Assembly: GCA_043738565.1 (NCBI GenBank)
Contig: JAYUGA010000218.1
Span: 1-11,569, forward strand
Length of the DNA stretch: 11,569 bases
From: Stagnihabitans sp043738565
Lineage (GTDB): Bacteria; Pseudomonadota; Alphaproteobacteria; Rhodobacterales; Rhodobacteraceae
Reading direction: 5' to 3'
Shown here in pieces: positions 1 to 6,750 of this stretch. The notes under the pieces are model-generated. The model saw only the letters and a list, made by a program, of their open reading frames with translations. It was not told where the DNA came from and ran no database searches. The translations under genes and the position numbers were made by a program. Each line of letters starts with the position of its first letter. Positions within the stretch are counted from its first letter, which is position 1.

Positions 1-437
1 CGCGGTCAGAGTTTGGCTATCAGGTCAGGGTCGTGGGGTCATCGCCCACCGCAGCACGACATGGCGGGTTCGACAGCCGGCGGACGATCTGGGCCACCAT
101 GGTCATCGGCGGCGCCATGGCAGGGCTGGCGGGCGCTTTGGAGTTCACCGGGGTGCTGCACAAGATCGACCTCGGCTTCCCCTCGGGCTATGGGTTCACG
201 GCGATCATTGTCAGCTTTCTGGGGCGGCTGAACCCCATAGGGTGCCTGATCGCCGGGATCGTGCTGGCGGTGACCTATGTTGGCGGGCAAATGGCGCAAA
301 GTTCGGTGCATATCCCGAATTCGACGGCGGGGATTTTCCAGGCGATGATGCTGTTCTTCATCCTCGCCAGTGACATTCTGGTGCGTTACCGCGTCCGGGT
401 GATCCCATCCGCCAAACCGATCCCCGCAGGGCAATGA
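1..437 (+). CDS. BMP-type ABC transporter permease (YufP-like), 3' part only
   Basis: This is the C-terminal part (about 145 residues) of an inner-membrane permease of the branched-chain/nucleoside ABC class that works with BMP-family binding proteins. The gene enters from the left edge in frame 3 (first whole codon at base 3) and ends with TGA at 435-437. The reading frame is open from the edge, so the GTG at 33 should not be taken as the start. The visible protein begins with the cytoplasmic-loop type sequence VVGSSPTAARHGGFDSRR, followed by hydrophobic segments starting at WATMVIGGAMAGLAGAL, then an AIIVSFLGRLNPIG motif typical of this permease family, and two further hydrophobic stretches. 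One base separates it from the next permease gene, so the two are surely co-transcribed and probably form the heterodimeric channel. The substrate is inferred from family and context to be a nucleoside, purine or related compound. Family assignment is firm; the substrate is not. Confidence 0.88.
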   Translation, partial: RSEFGYQVRVVGSSPTAARHGGFDSRRTIWATMVIGGAMAGLAGALEFTGVLHKIDLGFPSGYGFTAIIVSFLGRLNPIGCLIAGIVLAVTYVGGQMAQSSVHIPNSTAGIFQAMMLFFILASDILVRYRVRVIPSAKPIPAGQ

Positions 438-438
438 C

Positions 439-1383
439 ATGACACCGGAATACATCATCGCCGCCATTGTCACCATCGTCGGCCTGACGACGCCGATCCT
501 GCTGGCGGGTCTTGGCGAACTGGTGGCCGAGAAATCAGGCGTGCTGAACCTTGGGGTCGAGGGCATGATGCTGGTCGGTGCCATCTCCGGCTTCGGCGTG
601 ACGGTGATCACCTTCAGCCCGTGGCTGGGCGTGCTGGGGGCGGCGGCGGGCGGCGCGCTGGCGTCGATGCTGTTCGCTTTGCTGGCCCTGCAACTGAACT
701 CCAACCAGGTTGCCACCGGCCTTGCCCTGACCATCTTCGGCACCGGCCTGTCGTCGTTGTTGGGTCTGTCTTTCACCGGGCGGATCATCCCGCCGTTCCT
801 GTCGCTGTTCCCGGCATCGCTGGCGAAAGACCCGGTGCTGAAACTGGTTTTCGGCTATTCGCCCATCGTCTATTTCGCGCTGGTCATGGTGCCGGTGGTC
901 TACTGGTTCCTGAAATCCACCCGCGCCGGGCTGATCTTGCGCGCGGTCGGGGAAAACGACCATTCCGCCCATTCCATCGGCTATTCCGTGATCGGCGTCC
1001 GCTATGCCGCCATCGCCTTTGGCGGCGCGATGGCGGGCATCGGCGGCGCCTATTTCAGCATGGTCATCACGCCGATGTGGGCTGAAAAGATGACCGCGGG
1101 CCGGGGCTGGATTGCCGTGGCGCTGGTGGTCTTCGCCGGATGGCGCACCGGGCGGCTGCTGGCGGGAGCCTTCTTCTTTGGGTTTCTGATGTGGCTGGAA
1201 CTGTTTGCCAAGGCCAACGGCTTTGGCAACGCGCTGCCGTTTCTACAGTCGATTCCGTCACAGTTCTGGGCCGCGATGCCTTACCTCATGACGGTCGTGG
1301 CCCTGACGATCATCTCTGCCCGTGGCACGGCGGGCAGCAACGCACCCGCCTGTCTTGGCAGGCCATTCCTTCCCTCAACCTAG
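439..1383 (+). CDS. BMP-type ABC transporter permease (YufQ-like)
   Basis: Second inner-membrane permease of the same importer, 314 residues, a normal length for the family. The ATG lies one base after the stop of the first permease gene. The protein has the family signature GELVAEKSGVLNLGVEGMM at residues 26-44 directly after the first hydrophobic segment (5-25). A polar cytoplasmic loop, RAVGENDHSAHSIGYSV (168-184), should contact the ATPase, and AGRGWIAVALVVFAGWR (220-236) is a second conserved block. Hydrophobic segments are visible around residues 5-25, 41-60, 61-85, 90-112, 141-158, 188-212, 224-252 and 275-293. The tail, with NAPACLGRPF near the C-terminus, is also usual for the family. 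It is followed after 25 bases by the binding-protein gene. Known members import nucleosides or purines with a BmpA-like receptor; the exact substrate here is unproven. Confidence 0.92.
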   Translation: MTPEYIIAAIVTIVGLTTPILLAGLGELVAEKSGVLNLGVEGMMLVGAISGFGVTVITFSPWLGVLGAAAGGALASMLFALLALQLNSNQVATGLALTIFGTGLSSLLGLSFTGRIIPPFLSLFPASLAKDPVLKLVFGYSPIVYFALVMVPVVYWFLKSTRAGLILRAVGENDHSAHSIGYSVIGVRYAAIAFGGAMAGIGGAYFSMVITPMWAEKMTAGRGWIAVALVVFAGWRTGRLLAGAFFFGFLMWLELFAKANGFGNALPFLQSIPSQFWAAMPYLMTVVALTIISARGTAGSNAPACLGRPFLPST

Positions 1384-1394
1384 AAACCACCAAC

Positions 1395-1400
1395 AGGAGA
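1395..1400 (+). promoter_or_regulatory. Ribosome binding site fixing the start of the BMP binding protein
   Basis: AGGAGA lies 8 bases before the ATG at 1409, and the codons from 1409 begin a clean twin-arginine signal peptide. This settles the start against an in-frame upstream candidate at 1322 that would overlap the permease gene and bury the signal peptide. Confidence 0.8.
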
Positions 1401-1408
1401 AAGCCCAA

Positions 1409-2491
1409 ATGGCACAAATATCCCGTCGCTCGCTGATCAAGGGGGCCGGCGCACTCGCCACCGCTTCCCTGATCGGCAAACCGGCATTGGCCGCAGAAAA
1501 GGTCAAAGTCGGCTTCATCTTCCTTGGTCCCATCGGCGACTATGGCTGGACCTGGGCGCATAACAAGGGTCGGCTGGAGATTGACGCCGCCCTGGGCGAC
1601 AAGGTCGAGACGATCTATGTCGAGAACGTCGCCGAAGACGCCTCTGCCGTCGCGGCGCTGCGCGATCTGGTGCAACAGGGCTGCAAGCTGATCTTCACCA
1701 CGTCCTTTGGCTATATGGACCAGACGATGCAGGTCGCGGGCGAATTCCCCGATGTGAAGTTCGAACATTGCACCGGCTACAAGCGGGCCGACAACGTCGC
1801 CACCTACAACTCCAAATTCCACGAGGGCCGCGCCGTTCTGGGCACGATTGCCGGCAAGATGTCCAAGACCGGGACGCTTGGCTATCTGGGTTCCTACAAG
1901 GTGCCCGAGGTTGTGCTGGGCGTGAACGCCTTCCTGCTGGCGGCACAAAAGCAGAACCCGGCGGCCACGCTCAAGGTGGTGATGATCGACAGCTGGTACG
2001 ATCCACCGAAAGAAGCCGCTGCGACCGAAACTCTGGTCAACCTAGGCGCCGATATCGTCACGACCCATACCGACAGCCCCGGCCCGTTGCAGATTCTGGA
2101 GCAGAAGGGGCTGTACGGCTTTGGCCAGGGTGCCGACATGTCGCAATTCGCGCCGACCGCCCATCTGACCGCGATCCTGGATATCTGGGGGCCGTATTAC
2201 GTCAGCCGCGCCCAGATGATCCTCGACGGCACCTGGAAATCGACCGACACTTGGGACGGGTTCAAGGAAGGCACTGTCCAGATCGCGCCCTACAACAAGG
2301 CGGTTCCGGCCGATGTCGTGGCTTTGGCCGATGCGGTGCAGGCGGGCTACAAGGCGGGCACCTACAACATCTTCACCGGGCCGATCTATGATCAGGACGG
2401 CACCCTGAAGGTCAAGGAAGGCGAGGTCATGGCCGATGCCGATCTTGCCGCGATCGACTGGTTCGTCAAGGGCGTCGAAAGCGCAAGCTGA
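1409..2491 (+). CDS. BMP-family ABC transporter substrate-binding protein, Tat-exported
   Basis: Periplasmic receptor of the importer encoded just upstream, 360 residues. Residues 1-29 form a twin-arginine signal: SRRSLIK at 5-11, a hydrophobic alanine-rich stretch, and a likely cleavage site after ALAA (29). The mature protein starts with VKVGFIFLGPIGDYGWTWAH, the first strand and ligand-side loop of the BMP fold (Bmp/Med family), and continues with two Rossmann-like lobes, including LIFTTSFGYMDQTMQVA and GTLGYLGSYKVPEVVLG. BMP proteins in this kind of operon usually bind nucleosides or purines, and the variant with the GYGW-like motif is common in Proteobacteria. There is no lipobox, as expected for a Tat-exported soluble receptor. 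The adjacent molybdenum hydroxylase operon suggests the imported compound is a heterocycle that is then oxidised (inference). The ATPase is not in the window. Confidence 0.9.
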   Translation: MAQISRRSLIKGAGALATASLIGKPALAAEKVKVGFIFLGPIGDYGWTWAHNKGRLEIDAALGDKVETIYVENVAEDASAVAALRDLVQQGCKLIFTTSFGYMDQTMQVAGEFPDVKFEHCTGYKRADNVATYNSKFHEGRAVLGTIAGKMSKTGTLGYLGSYKVPEVVLGVNAFLLAAQKQNPAATLKVVMIDSWYDPPKEAAATETLVNLGADIVTTHTDSPGPLQILEQKGLYGFGQGADMSQFAPTAHLTAILDIWGPYYVSRAQMILDGTWKSTDTWDGFKEGTVQIAPYNKAVPADVVALADAVQAGYKAGTYNIFTGPIYDQDGTLKVKEGEVMADADLAAIDWFVKGVESAS

Positions 2492-2794
2492 GGCAAAGCT
2501 GCGGGCGGCGTTCCGATGGAGCCCCGCCCGGAAACCATTTTCCCAAACCCGGACCGAAACGCCAAAATTTTTCGTCGAAAAATTTTGGCCTGCGCCCGGT
2601 TTCCGTGACGGGGCTTTGCGCTATCCTTTGCGCAGCACTACCCTCCGCATCAGAGCCTTGCCTTCCGTGAAGGTTCAGTGGATATTTGCAACCCGACTTG
2701 TCGCAATTCTCTGTTATCTCCGATTTGTTCTGTGGCAAGACTTGGCGGCACCGGGCCGGTCTGGCCCCTTGAAATTGAATTGAAAGGTCGCGGA
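2492..2794. other. Intergenic region between the BMP transporter and hydroxylase operons
   Basis: A 303-base gap with no credible gene. Its left half is filled by a nested inverted repeat (2521-2614). Next come a small perfect hairpin CCTTC-CGT-GAAGG (2661-2673) and a more AT-rich stretch (about 2680-2725), where a promoter for the hydroxylase operon is most likely. I could not find a convincing -35/-10 pair: TTGCAA (2686-2691) and TGTTAT (2712-2717) are spaced 20 bases apart, too far for a standard promoter. The Shine-Dalgarno AAAGG at 2783-2787 belongs to the next gene. Confidence 0.6.
2521..2614. repeat. Nested inverted repeat with a perfect 29-base palindromic core, possible terminator
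   Basis: The core 2561-2589 is a perfect odd palindrome: GCCAAAATTTTTCG, a central T (2575), then its exact reverse complement. It gives a 14-bp arm with essentially no loop if read as DNA, or a 12-bp stem with a CGTCG loop as RNA. An outer stem pairs 2521-2526 (GCCCCG) with 2609-2614 (CGGGGC) and 2529-2536 (CGGAAACC) with 2598-2605 (GGTTTCCG), separated by a small CC/TGA internal loop. It begins 30 bases after the BMP gene stop, so termination or protection of that transcript's 3' end is likely. There is no trailing T-run, so it is not a canonical intrinsic terminator. AT-rich palindromes with a TTCG/CGAA centre look familiar from Rhodobacterales intergenic regions, a recollection that was not checked. 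Confidence 0.6.
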
Positions 2795-3658
2795 ATGCGC
2801 TATCTTAGACCCAATACCGCAGCCGAAGCTGCCGAGTCGCTGGCCGATGAACCGGGCGTGACCCGGGTGCTGGCCGGCGGCACCGATGTTCTGGTGCAAC
2901 TGAAAGCCGGGATGGTCGAGCCTGACCTGATCGTGGATATCAAGATGATCGAGGGCATGCGGTCGATCACGCCCGAGGCGGGCGGTTTCCGCATCGGTGC
3001 CGCCGTGGCGGGTGCCGAACTTGGTGCCCACGCCGGCGTCAAGGCCCTGTGGCCCGGCGTGGTCGAAGGGTTCGAGCTGATCGGCTCCACCCAGGTTCAG
3101 GGCCGCTGCACGATGGCGGGCAATCTGTGCAACGGCTCGCCTGCTGCGGACAGCGTTCCGGCAATGGTTGCCGCCGGTGCCATCGCGCGGATCGTCGGAC
3201 CCAAGGGCAGCCGTGACATTCCGGTGCTGGAAATCCCCACCGGCCCCGGCAAACTGTCGCTGACCAAGGGCGAAATCATCACCTCGATCTTCCTTCCTGC
3301 ACGCCCCGCCCGATCCGCCGACGCCTACCTGCGCTTCATCCCGCGCACCGAAATGGACATCGCCGTGGCCTCTGCTGGGGTCAGCCTGACGCTGGACGCC
3401 GGGGGCAGGATCACCGCCGCCCGTGTCGTTTTGGGGGCCGTGGCACCGACTGTCCGGCTGGTGGATGCCGCCGCTGCCGCGATCATCGGCACCAAACTGG
3501 ACGACGCCACCCTGTCCAAACTGATGCAAGCCGCCTCTGCCGCCTGCTCCCCCATCGACGACAAACGCGGCACCATCGCCTTTCGCACGCAGGTGGCGGG
3601 CGTGCTGGCGAAACGTGCCGCGCTGATTGCCTATTCCCGCGCCGGAGGAACGAAATGA
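2795..3658 (+). CDS. Molybdenum hydroxylase, FAD-binding (medium, CoxM-like) subunit
   Basis: FAD subunit of a three-subunit xanthine-oxidase-family enzyme, 287 residues, the usual length for CoxM-type proteins. It passes electrons from the iron-sulfur subunit to FAD and on to an acceptor in the cytoplasm. The first FAD motif, AGGTDVL, is at residues 27-33 and the second, TMAGNLCNGSPAADS, at 106-120 (TxAGN instead of the commoner TxGGN). The CO dehydrogenase-type C-terminal domain follows, with FIPRTEMDIAVASAGVSL as a recognisable block. The ATG at 2795 was chosen because AAAGG sits 7 bases upstream and the protein then starts at the typical MRYLRPNTAAEA; an in-frame GTG at 2678 would add 39 unlike residues. 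The stop overlaps the next start (ATGA at 3655-3658). The subunit class is firm; the substrate cannot be read from it. Confidence 0.92.
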   Translation: MRYLRPNTAAEAAESLADEPGVTRVLAGGTDVLVQLKAGMVEPDLIVDIKMIEGMRSITPEAGGFRIGAAVAGAELGAHAGVKALWPGVVEGFELIGSTQVQGRCTMAGNLCNGSPAADSVPAMVAAGAIARIVGPKGSRDIPVLEIPTGPGKLSLTKGEIITSIFLPARPARSADAYLRFIPRTEMDIAVASAGVSLTLDAGGRITAARVVLGAVAPTVRLVDAAAAAIIGTKLDDATLSKLMQAASAACSPIDDKRGTIAFRTQVAGVLAKRAALIAYSRAGGTK

Positions 3659-4131
3659 AATCCATCCACATCTCCACCAGGGTCAATGGCGACACGCTGG
3701 AATTCGTCTGCGCCCCCGACGAGTCGCTCCTGGACGTTCTGCGCAACCGCCTTGGCCTGACCGGGGCCAAGGAGGGCTGCGGCACCGGCGATTGCGGGGC
3801 CTGTTCGGTCACGCTGAATGGCCGCCTGGTCTGTTCCTGTCTGGTGCTGGGCGCCGAAGTCGAAGGCGCTGACATCGGCACCGTCGAAGGCATCGCCACG
3901 GCGGACGTGCTCCACCCGTTGCAACAAGCCTTCATCGACCACGCTGCCCTGCAATGCGGCATCTGCACCCCGGGAATTCTGGTCGCCGCCAAGGCTTTGC
4001 TCGACCGCAACCCCGACCCGACCGACAGTGAACTGCGCTATTGGCTGGCGGGCAACCTGTGCCGCTGCACTGGTTATGACAAGATCATCGCCGCCGTTCA
4101 GGACGCCGCACAGAAGATGAGGGCCGCATGA
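3655..4131 (+). CDS. Molybdenum hydroxylase, 2x[2Fe-2S] (small, CoxS-like) subunit
   Basis: Iron-sulfur subunit that relays electrons between the molybdenum centre and FAD, 158 residues, normal for the family. The N-terminal ferredoxin-like domain carries the plant-type cluster ligands C42, C47, C50 and C62 (GCGTGDCGACSVTLNGRLVCSC begins at residue 41). The C-terminal helical domain carries the second cluster with C101, C104, C136 and C138, in QCGICTPG and NLCRCTGYD. All eight ligands are present, so both clusters should assemble. There is no signal peptide, so the enzyme is cytoplasmic. Four-base overlaps with the genes on both sides (ATGA) show translational coupling and fit a 1:1:1 complex. 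Similar proteins serve xanthine, CO, isoquinoline, nicotinate and aldehyde enzymes, so this subunit does not define the substrate. Confidence 0.95.
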   Translation: MKSIHISTRVNGDTLEFVCAPDESLLDVLRNRLGLTGAKEGCGTGDCGACSVTLNGRLVCSCLVLGAEVEGADIGTVEGIATADVLHPLQQAFIDHAALQCGICTPGILVAAKALLDRNPDPTDSELRYWLAGNLCRCTGYDKIIAAVQDAAQKMRAA

Positions 4132-6377
4132 TGGATAACGAACACAAACGCAGCTTCAAAGTCGTAGGCACCCGCCCGCCGCGCCCCGATGGCATCGACA
4201 AGGTGACCGGCCGCGCCCAGTATGGTGCCGATGTCTCCGCCCCCGGCATGCTGACCGGACGCATCCTGCGCAGCCCTCACGCCCATGCGGAAATCGTGTC
4301 GATTGATACATCGGCAGCCGAGGCTTTGCCGGGCGTCAAGGCCATCGTGACCTCGAAGGATTTCGTGTTTCAGGATGACGACTTCTTCCGCGACGTGCAG
4401 GAAAACTGCATGGCGGCGGGCAAGGCGCTGTATGATGGCCACGCGGTTGCCGCCGTCGCCGCCGTCACCCCCGCCGTCGCCAAAGCCGCGCTGAAGCTGA
4501 TCAAGGTCATCTACAAGCCACTGCCCCACGTCACCGATGTGGACGCCGCCATGCGCCCCGATGCCCCGGTGGTGCAGGAGGGACGCAGTCTGGAAACCGT
4601 GCCTGCGGGCATGTCGGCCAATGTCACTCACCACAGCGAGTTTGGCCACGGCAACTTGGCCAGCGGTTTTGCCAAGGCCGATGTGACCCTTGAACGCAGC
4701 TTCACCACCGCCGCGACCCATCAGGGCTATATCGAACCCCACGCCTGCCTCGCCTCGATGACCAGTGATGGCAAGGCCGACCTCTGGTGCTGCACCCAGG
4801 GCCAGTACAATGTCCGCACGCTCTGCGCCGCCATGCTCGGGCTGGAAGCGAGCCAGTTGCGCGTCACCGCCTCGGAAATCGGCGGCGGCTTTGGCGGCAA
4901 GACCACGGTCTTCATCGAACCCGTCGCTTTGGCCCTGTCGCGCAAGGCCGGCAAACCGGTCAAGATCGTGATGACCCGCGATGAAGTGTTCAAGGCCAGC
5001 GGCCCGACCGTAACCTCTTCCATCGACGTGAAAATCGGCATGACCAGGGATGGCCGCATCACGGCGGGTGAGGCGCATCTGCGCTATTCCGGCGGCGCCT
5101 TTCCGACCGGTACCGTCGACATGGGCGGTCAGGCCGCCTTTGCCGCCTATGATCTGGAGGCCGTCCGCACCTTCAACTGGAACGCCCTGACCAACCGCCC
5201 GAAAGAGGCCGCCTATCGTGCGCCGGGGGCACCGCAGGCGATTTATGCCGTCGAAAGCGTCATCGACGAATTGTGCCAGAAGTTGAACCTCGACCCCCTC
5301 GACACAAGGCTGAAGAATGCCGCAAAAAAGGGCACCCGGTCGTCTTACGGCCCGACCTTCGATGACATCGGCCTGATTGCGACGCTGGAGGCCGCCAAGA
5401 AGCACCCCCATTACAAGGCACCGCTGGCCGCAGGCGTGGGCCGGGGGCTTTCCGCCGGGTTCTGGTTCAACTTTGGCGGCAATACCTGCGTTAGCATGAA
5501 CATCAACACCGATGGCACCGTCAGCGTGACCGAGGGCAATCCCGATATCGGCGGCTCGCGCGCTTCGATTTCGATGATGGCGGCAGAGGAACTGGGCGTG
5601 CCCTACGACAAGATCCGCACCATCATCGCCGACACCGCCTCGCTTGGCCACAACGATGTGACCGACGGCAGCCGCGTCACCTTCGCGGTCGGTCTGGCGA
5701 CGATCAAGGCCGCACAAGATGCGATTAAGAAGATGTGCGCCCGCGCCGCCAAACTGTGGGGCATTGACGAGGACGCCGTGGAATGGATCGACGGTGCCGC
5801 CGTGCCCGCCGGGCCGAATGCCGGGAAATTCCCAGCCATGAGCCTAGCCGAAATCGCCGCCGTGTCGTTCCAGACCGGCGGGCCCATCGCCGGTCACCAC
5901 GAGTTTCACGCCGATGGCGCCGGGGTCAGCTTTGGCGTCCACCTCGCCGATGTCGAGGTCGACCGCGAGACCGGTTTCACCAAGGTCTTGCGCTATACGG
6001 TGTTTCAGGATGCCGGCAAGGCGGTGCATCCGGCCTATGTCGAAGGCCAGATGCAGGGCGGTGCGGTGCAGGGCATCGGCTGGGCGCTGAACGAGGAATA
6101 TATCTACGGCGCCGATGGAAGGTTGCAGAACGCCGGGTTCCTGGATTACCGGGTTCCGGTTGCGTCCGACCTGCCGAGGATCGACACCGTCATTCTGGAG
6201 ATTCCCAACCCCGGTCACCCTTACGGCGTGCGCGGCGTGGGTGAGACGCCGATCGTGCCTCCCCTGGCCGCCTTGTCCAACGCGGTGTCCCGCGCGGTTG
6301 GGGTCAGGATGCATAGCCTGCCGATGTCGCCACCGCGCATTCTGGCCGCCGTGATGGCGCATGTCGCCGGGGTCTGA
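4128..6377 (+). CDS. Molybdenum hydroxylase, molybdopterin-binding catalytic (large) subunit
   Basis: Catalytic subunit, 749 residues, hydroxylating a substrate carbon with water-derived oxygen at a Mo-pterin site. It starts with the family-typical KVVGTRPPRPDGIDKVTGRAQ. Cofactor and active-site landmarks are CTQGQ (222-226, with Q224 near molybdenum), EIGGGFGGKT (250-259), AYRAPGAPQ (362-370), and the C-terminal GVRGVGETPIVPP with the catalytic base E706. The segment 362-370 is neither AYxCSFR of form I CO dehydrogenase nor AYRGAGR of form II proteins. R364 aligns with the substrate-side Arg880 of bovine xanthine oxidoreductase, while T259 takes the place of its Glu802. A xanthine dehydrogenase-like hydroxylase acting on another heterocycle or an aldehyde is therefore likelier than CO oxidation. 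ATGATG allows a start at 4128 or 4131; the first overlaps the previous stop. The stop overlaps the MoaD-like gene by one base (TGATG). Confidence 0.93.
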   Translation: MMDNEHKRSFKVVGTRPPRPDGIDKVTGRAQYGADVSAPGMLTGRILRSPHAHAEIVSIDTSAAEALPGVKAIVTSKDFVFQDDDFFRDVQENCMAAGKALYDGHAVAAVAAVTPAVAKAALKLIKVIYKPLPHVTDVDAAMRPDAPVVQEGRSLETVPAGMSANVTHHSEFGHGNLASGFAKADVTLERSFTTAATHQGYIEPHACLASMTSDGKADLWCCTQGQYNVRTLCAAMLGLEASQLRVTASEIGGGFGGKTTVFIEPVALALSRKAGKPVKIVMTRDEVFKASGPTVTSSIDVKIGMTRDGRITAGEAHLRYSGGAFPTGTVDMGGQAAFAAYDLEAVRTFNWNALTNRPKEAAYRAPGAPQAIYAVESVIDELCQKLNLDPLDTRLKNAAKKGTRSSYGPTFDDIGLIATLEAAKKHPHYKAPLAAGVGRGLSAGFWFNFGGNTCVSMNINTDGTVSVTEGNPDIGGSRASISMMAAEELGVPYDKIRTIIADTASLGHNDVTDGSRVTFAVGLATIKAAQDAIKKMCARAAKLWGIDEDAVEWIDGAAVPAGPNAGKFPAMSLAEIAAVSFQTGGPIAGHHEFHADGAGVSFGVHLADVEVDRETGFTKVLRYTVFQDAGKAVHPAYVEGQMQGGAVQGIGWALNEEYIYGADGRLQNAGFLDYRVPVASDLPRIDTVILEIPNPGHPYGVRGVGETPIVPPLAALSNAVSRAVGVRMHSLPMSPPRILAAVMAHVAGV

Positions 6378-6622
6378 TGGTCGCTGTCACCCTCTGGGGG
6401 TCTTTGCGCGGCTTCACGGAAGGCCGCGCCACGGTCGAGATCGAGGCGCGTAATTTCAAGGAACTGCTGGACGGTCTGGCGGCGCAGTATCCGGGCCTGA
6501 AGCCGCAGATCGCGCGCGGCGTGTCGCTGGCGCTGGATGGCCGCATCTACAAAGAGGCGTGGTTCACCGAGATCCGGCCCGACAGCGAGGTCGTGTTGAT
6601 GCCCTATATGCAGGGCGGTTAG
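6377..6622 (+). CDS. MoaD/ThiS-like small sulfur-carrier protein
   Basis: An 81-residue protein whose ATG shares its A with the stop of the catalytic subunit. It has the size, alternating beta-strand/helix pattern and C-terminal Gly-Gly (80-81, in PYMQGG) of the MoaD/ThiS beta-grasp family: strand VTLWGSLRGF (4-13), strand TVEIEA (19-24), a helix around FKELLDGLAAQYP (27-39), then VSLALDGRI (49-57) and DSEVVLMPYMQGG (69-81). MoaD is thiocarboxylated on the last glycine and donates sulfur to form the molybdopterin dithiolene. Its place as the last gene of a molybdoenzyme operon suggests it helps supply or mature the cofactor of this hydroxylase (inference). Another beta-grasp sulfur carrier role cannot be excluded. 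No adjacent moaE is visible. The family call rests on fold pattern and the diglycine end. Confidence 0.78.
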   Translation: MVAVTLWGSLRGFTEGRATVEIEARNFKELLDGLAAQYPGLKPQIARGVSLALDGRIYKEAWFTEIRPDSEVVLMPYMQGG

Positions 6623-6636
6623 ATTGTGGCCAAAAG

Positions 6637-6686
6637 CCGGGGGTTTCACACCCCCGGACCCCCGTGGGATATTTGGAAGCAAATGA
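6637..6686 (+). terminator. GC-rich stem-loop after the hydroxylase operon, Rhodobacterales-style 3' element
   Basis: CCGGGGGT (6637-6644) pairs exactly with ACCCCCGG (6650-6657) around a TTCAC loop, 14 bases after the moaD-like stop. It is followed by ACCCCCGTGGGATATTTGG and a second small hairpin, ATTTG-GAAG-CAAAT (6671-6684). The combination of a CCCCCGGACCCCCG stem, GGGATATTTGG and a purine-rich tail resembles a short element found after many genes in Rhodobacteraceae (recalled, not searched). It lacks a T-run directly after the stem, so termination may depend on Rho or on the structure alone. Confidence 0.65.
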
Positions 6687-6714
6687 ATTTAGCCTCGGCA
6701 GAGCCGCTCAATGA

Positions 6715-6743
6715 TTGACGTACATCATGTGCGTGGATTAGTG
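6715..6743 (+). promoter_or_regulatory. Candidate lacI promoter with overlapping operator
   Basis: TTGACG (6715-6720) matches a -35 box well; at 17 bases spacing the -10 position (6738-6743) holds TTAGTG, a weak match. Between them is the near-palindrome ACGTACAT-C-ATGTGCGT (6718-6734; 7 of 8 arm positions pair). A repressor bound there would cover the promoter spacer, which fits autoregulation by the adjacent LacI-family gene. The -10 assignment is weak, so the promoter call is tentative; the palindrome is directly visible. Confidence 0.5.
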
Positions 6744-6750
6744 CTGTCAC

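Noticed and set aside
2686..2717. TTGCAA ... TGTTAT as a promoter for the hydroxylase operon
   Set aside because: The 20-base spacing is outside the usual range and the boxes are only partial matches, so it was not listed as a feature.
2436..2783. 115-codon open frame spanning the gap after the BMP gene
   Set aside because: It overlaps the end of the BMP gene out of frame, runs through the palindrome, and encodes a low-complexity basic protein without a ribosome site.
2678..2794. N-terminal extension of the FAD subunit from a GTG at 2678
   Set aside because: The added 39 residues are unlike the family, whereas the ATG at 2795 has a good Shine-Dalgarno site and gives the typical N-terminus.
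4098..5717. Long open frame on the minus strand (539 codons) opposite the catalytic subunit
   Set aside because: It is an antisense shadow of a high-GC gene: the encoded protein is rich in Gly, Arg, His and Asp with no recognisable domain, while the + strand frame has clear family motifs.
2795..6377. Naming the three subunits as aerobic CO dehydrogenase (coxMSL)
   Set aside because: Gene order matches, but the large subunit lacks both the form I AYxCSFR and the form II AYRGAGR signature, so the CO dehydrogenase name is not supported.
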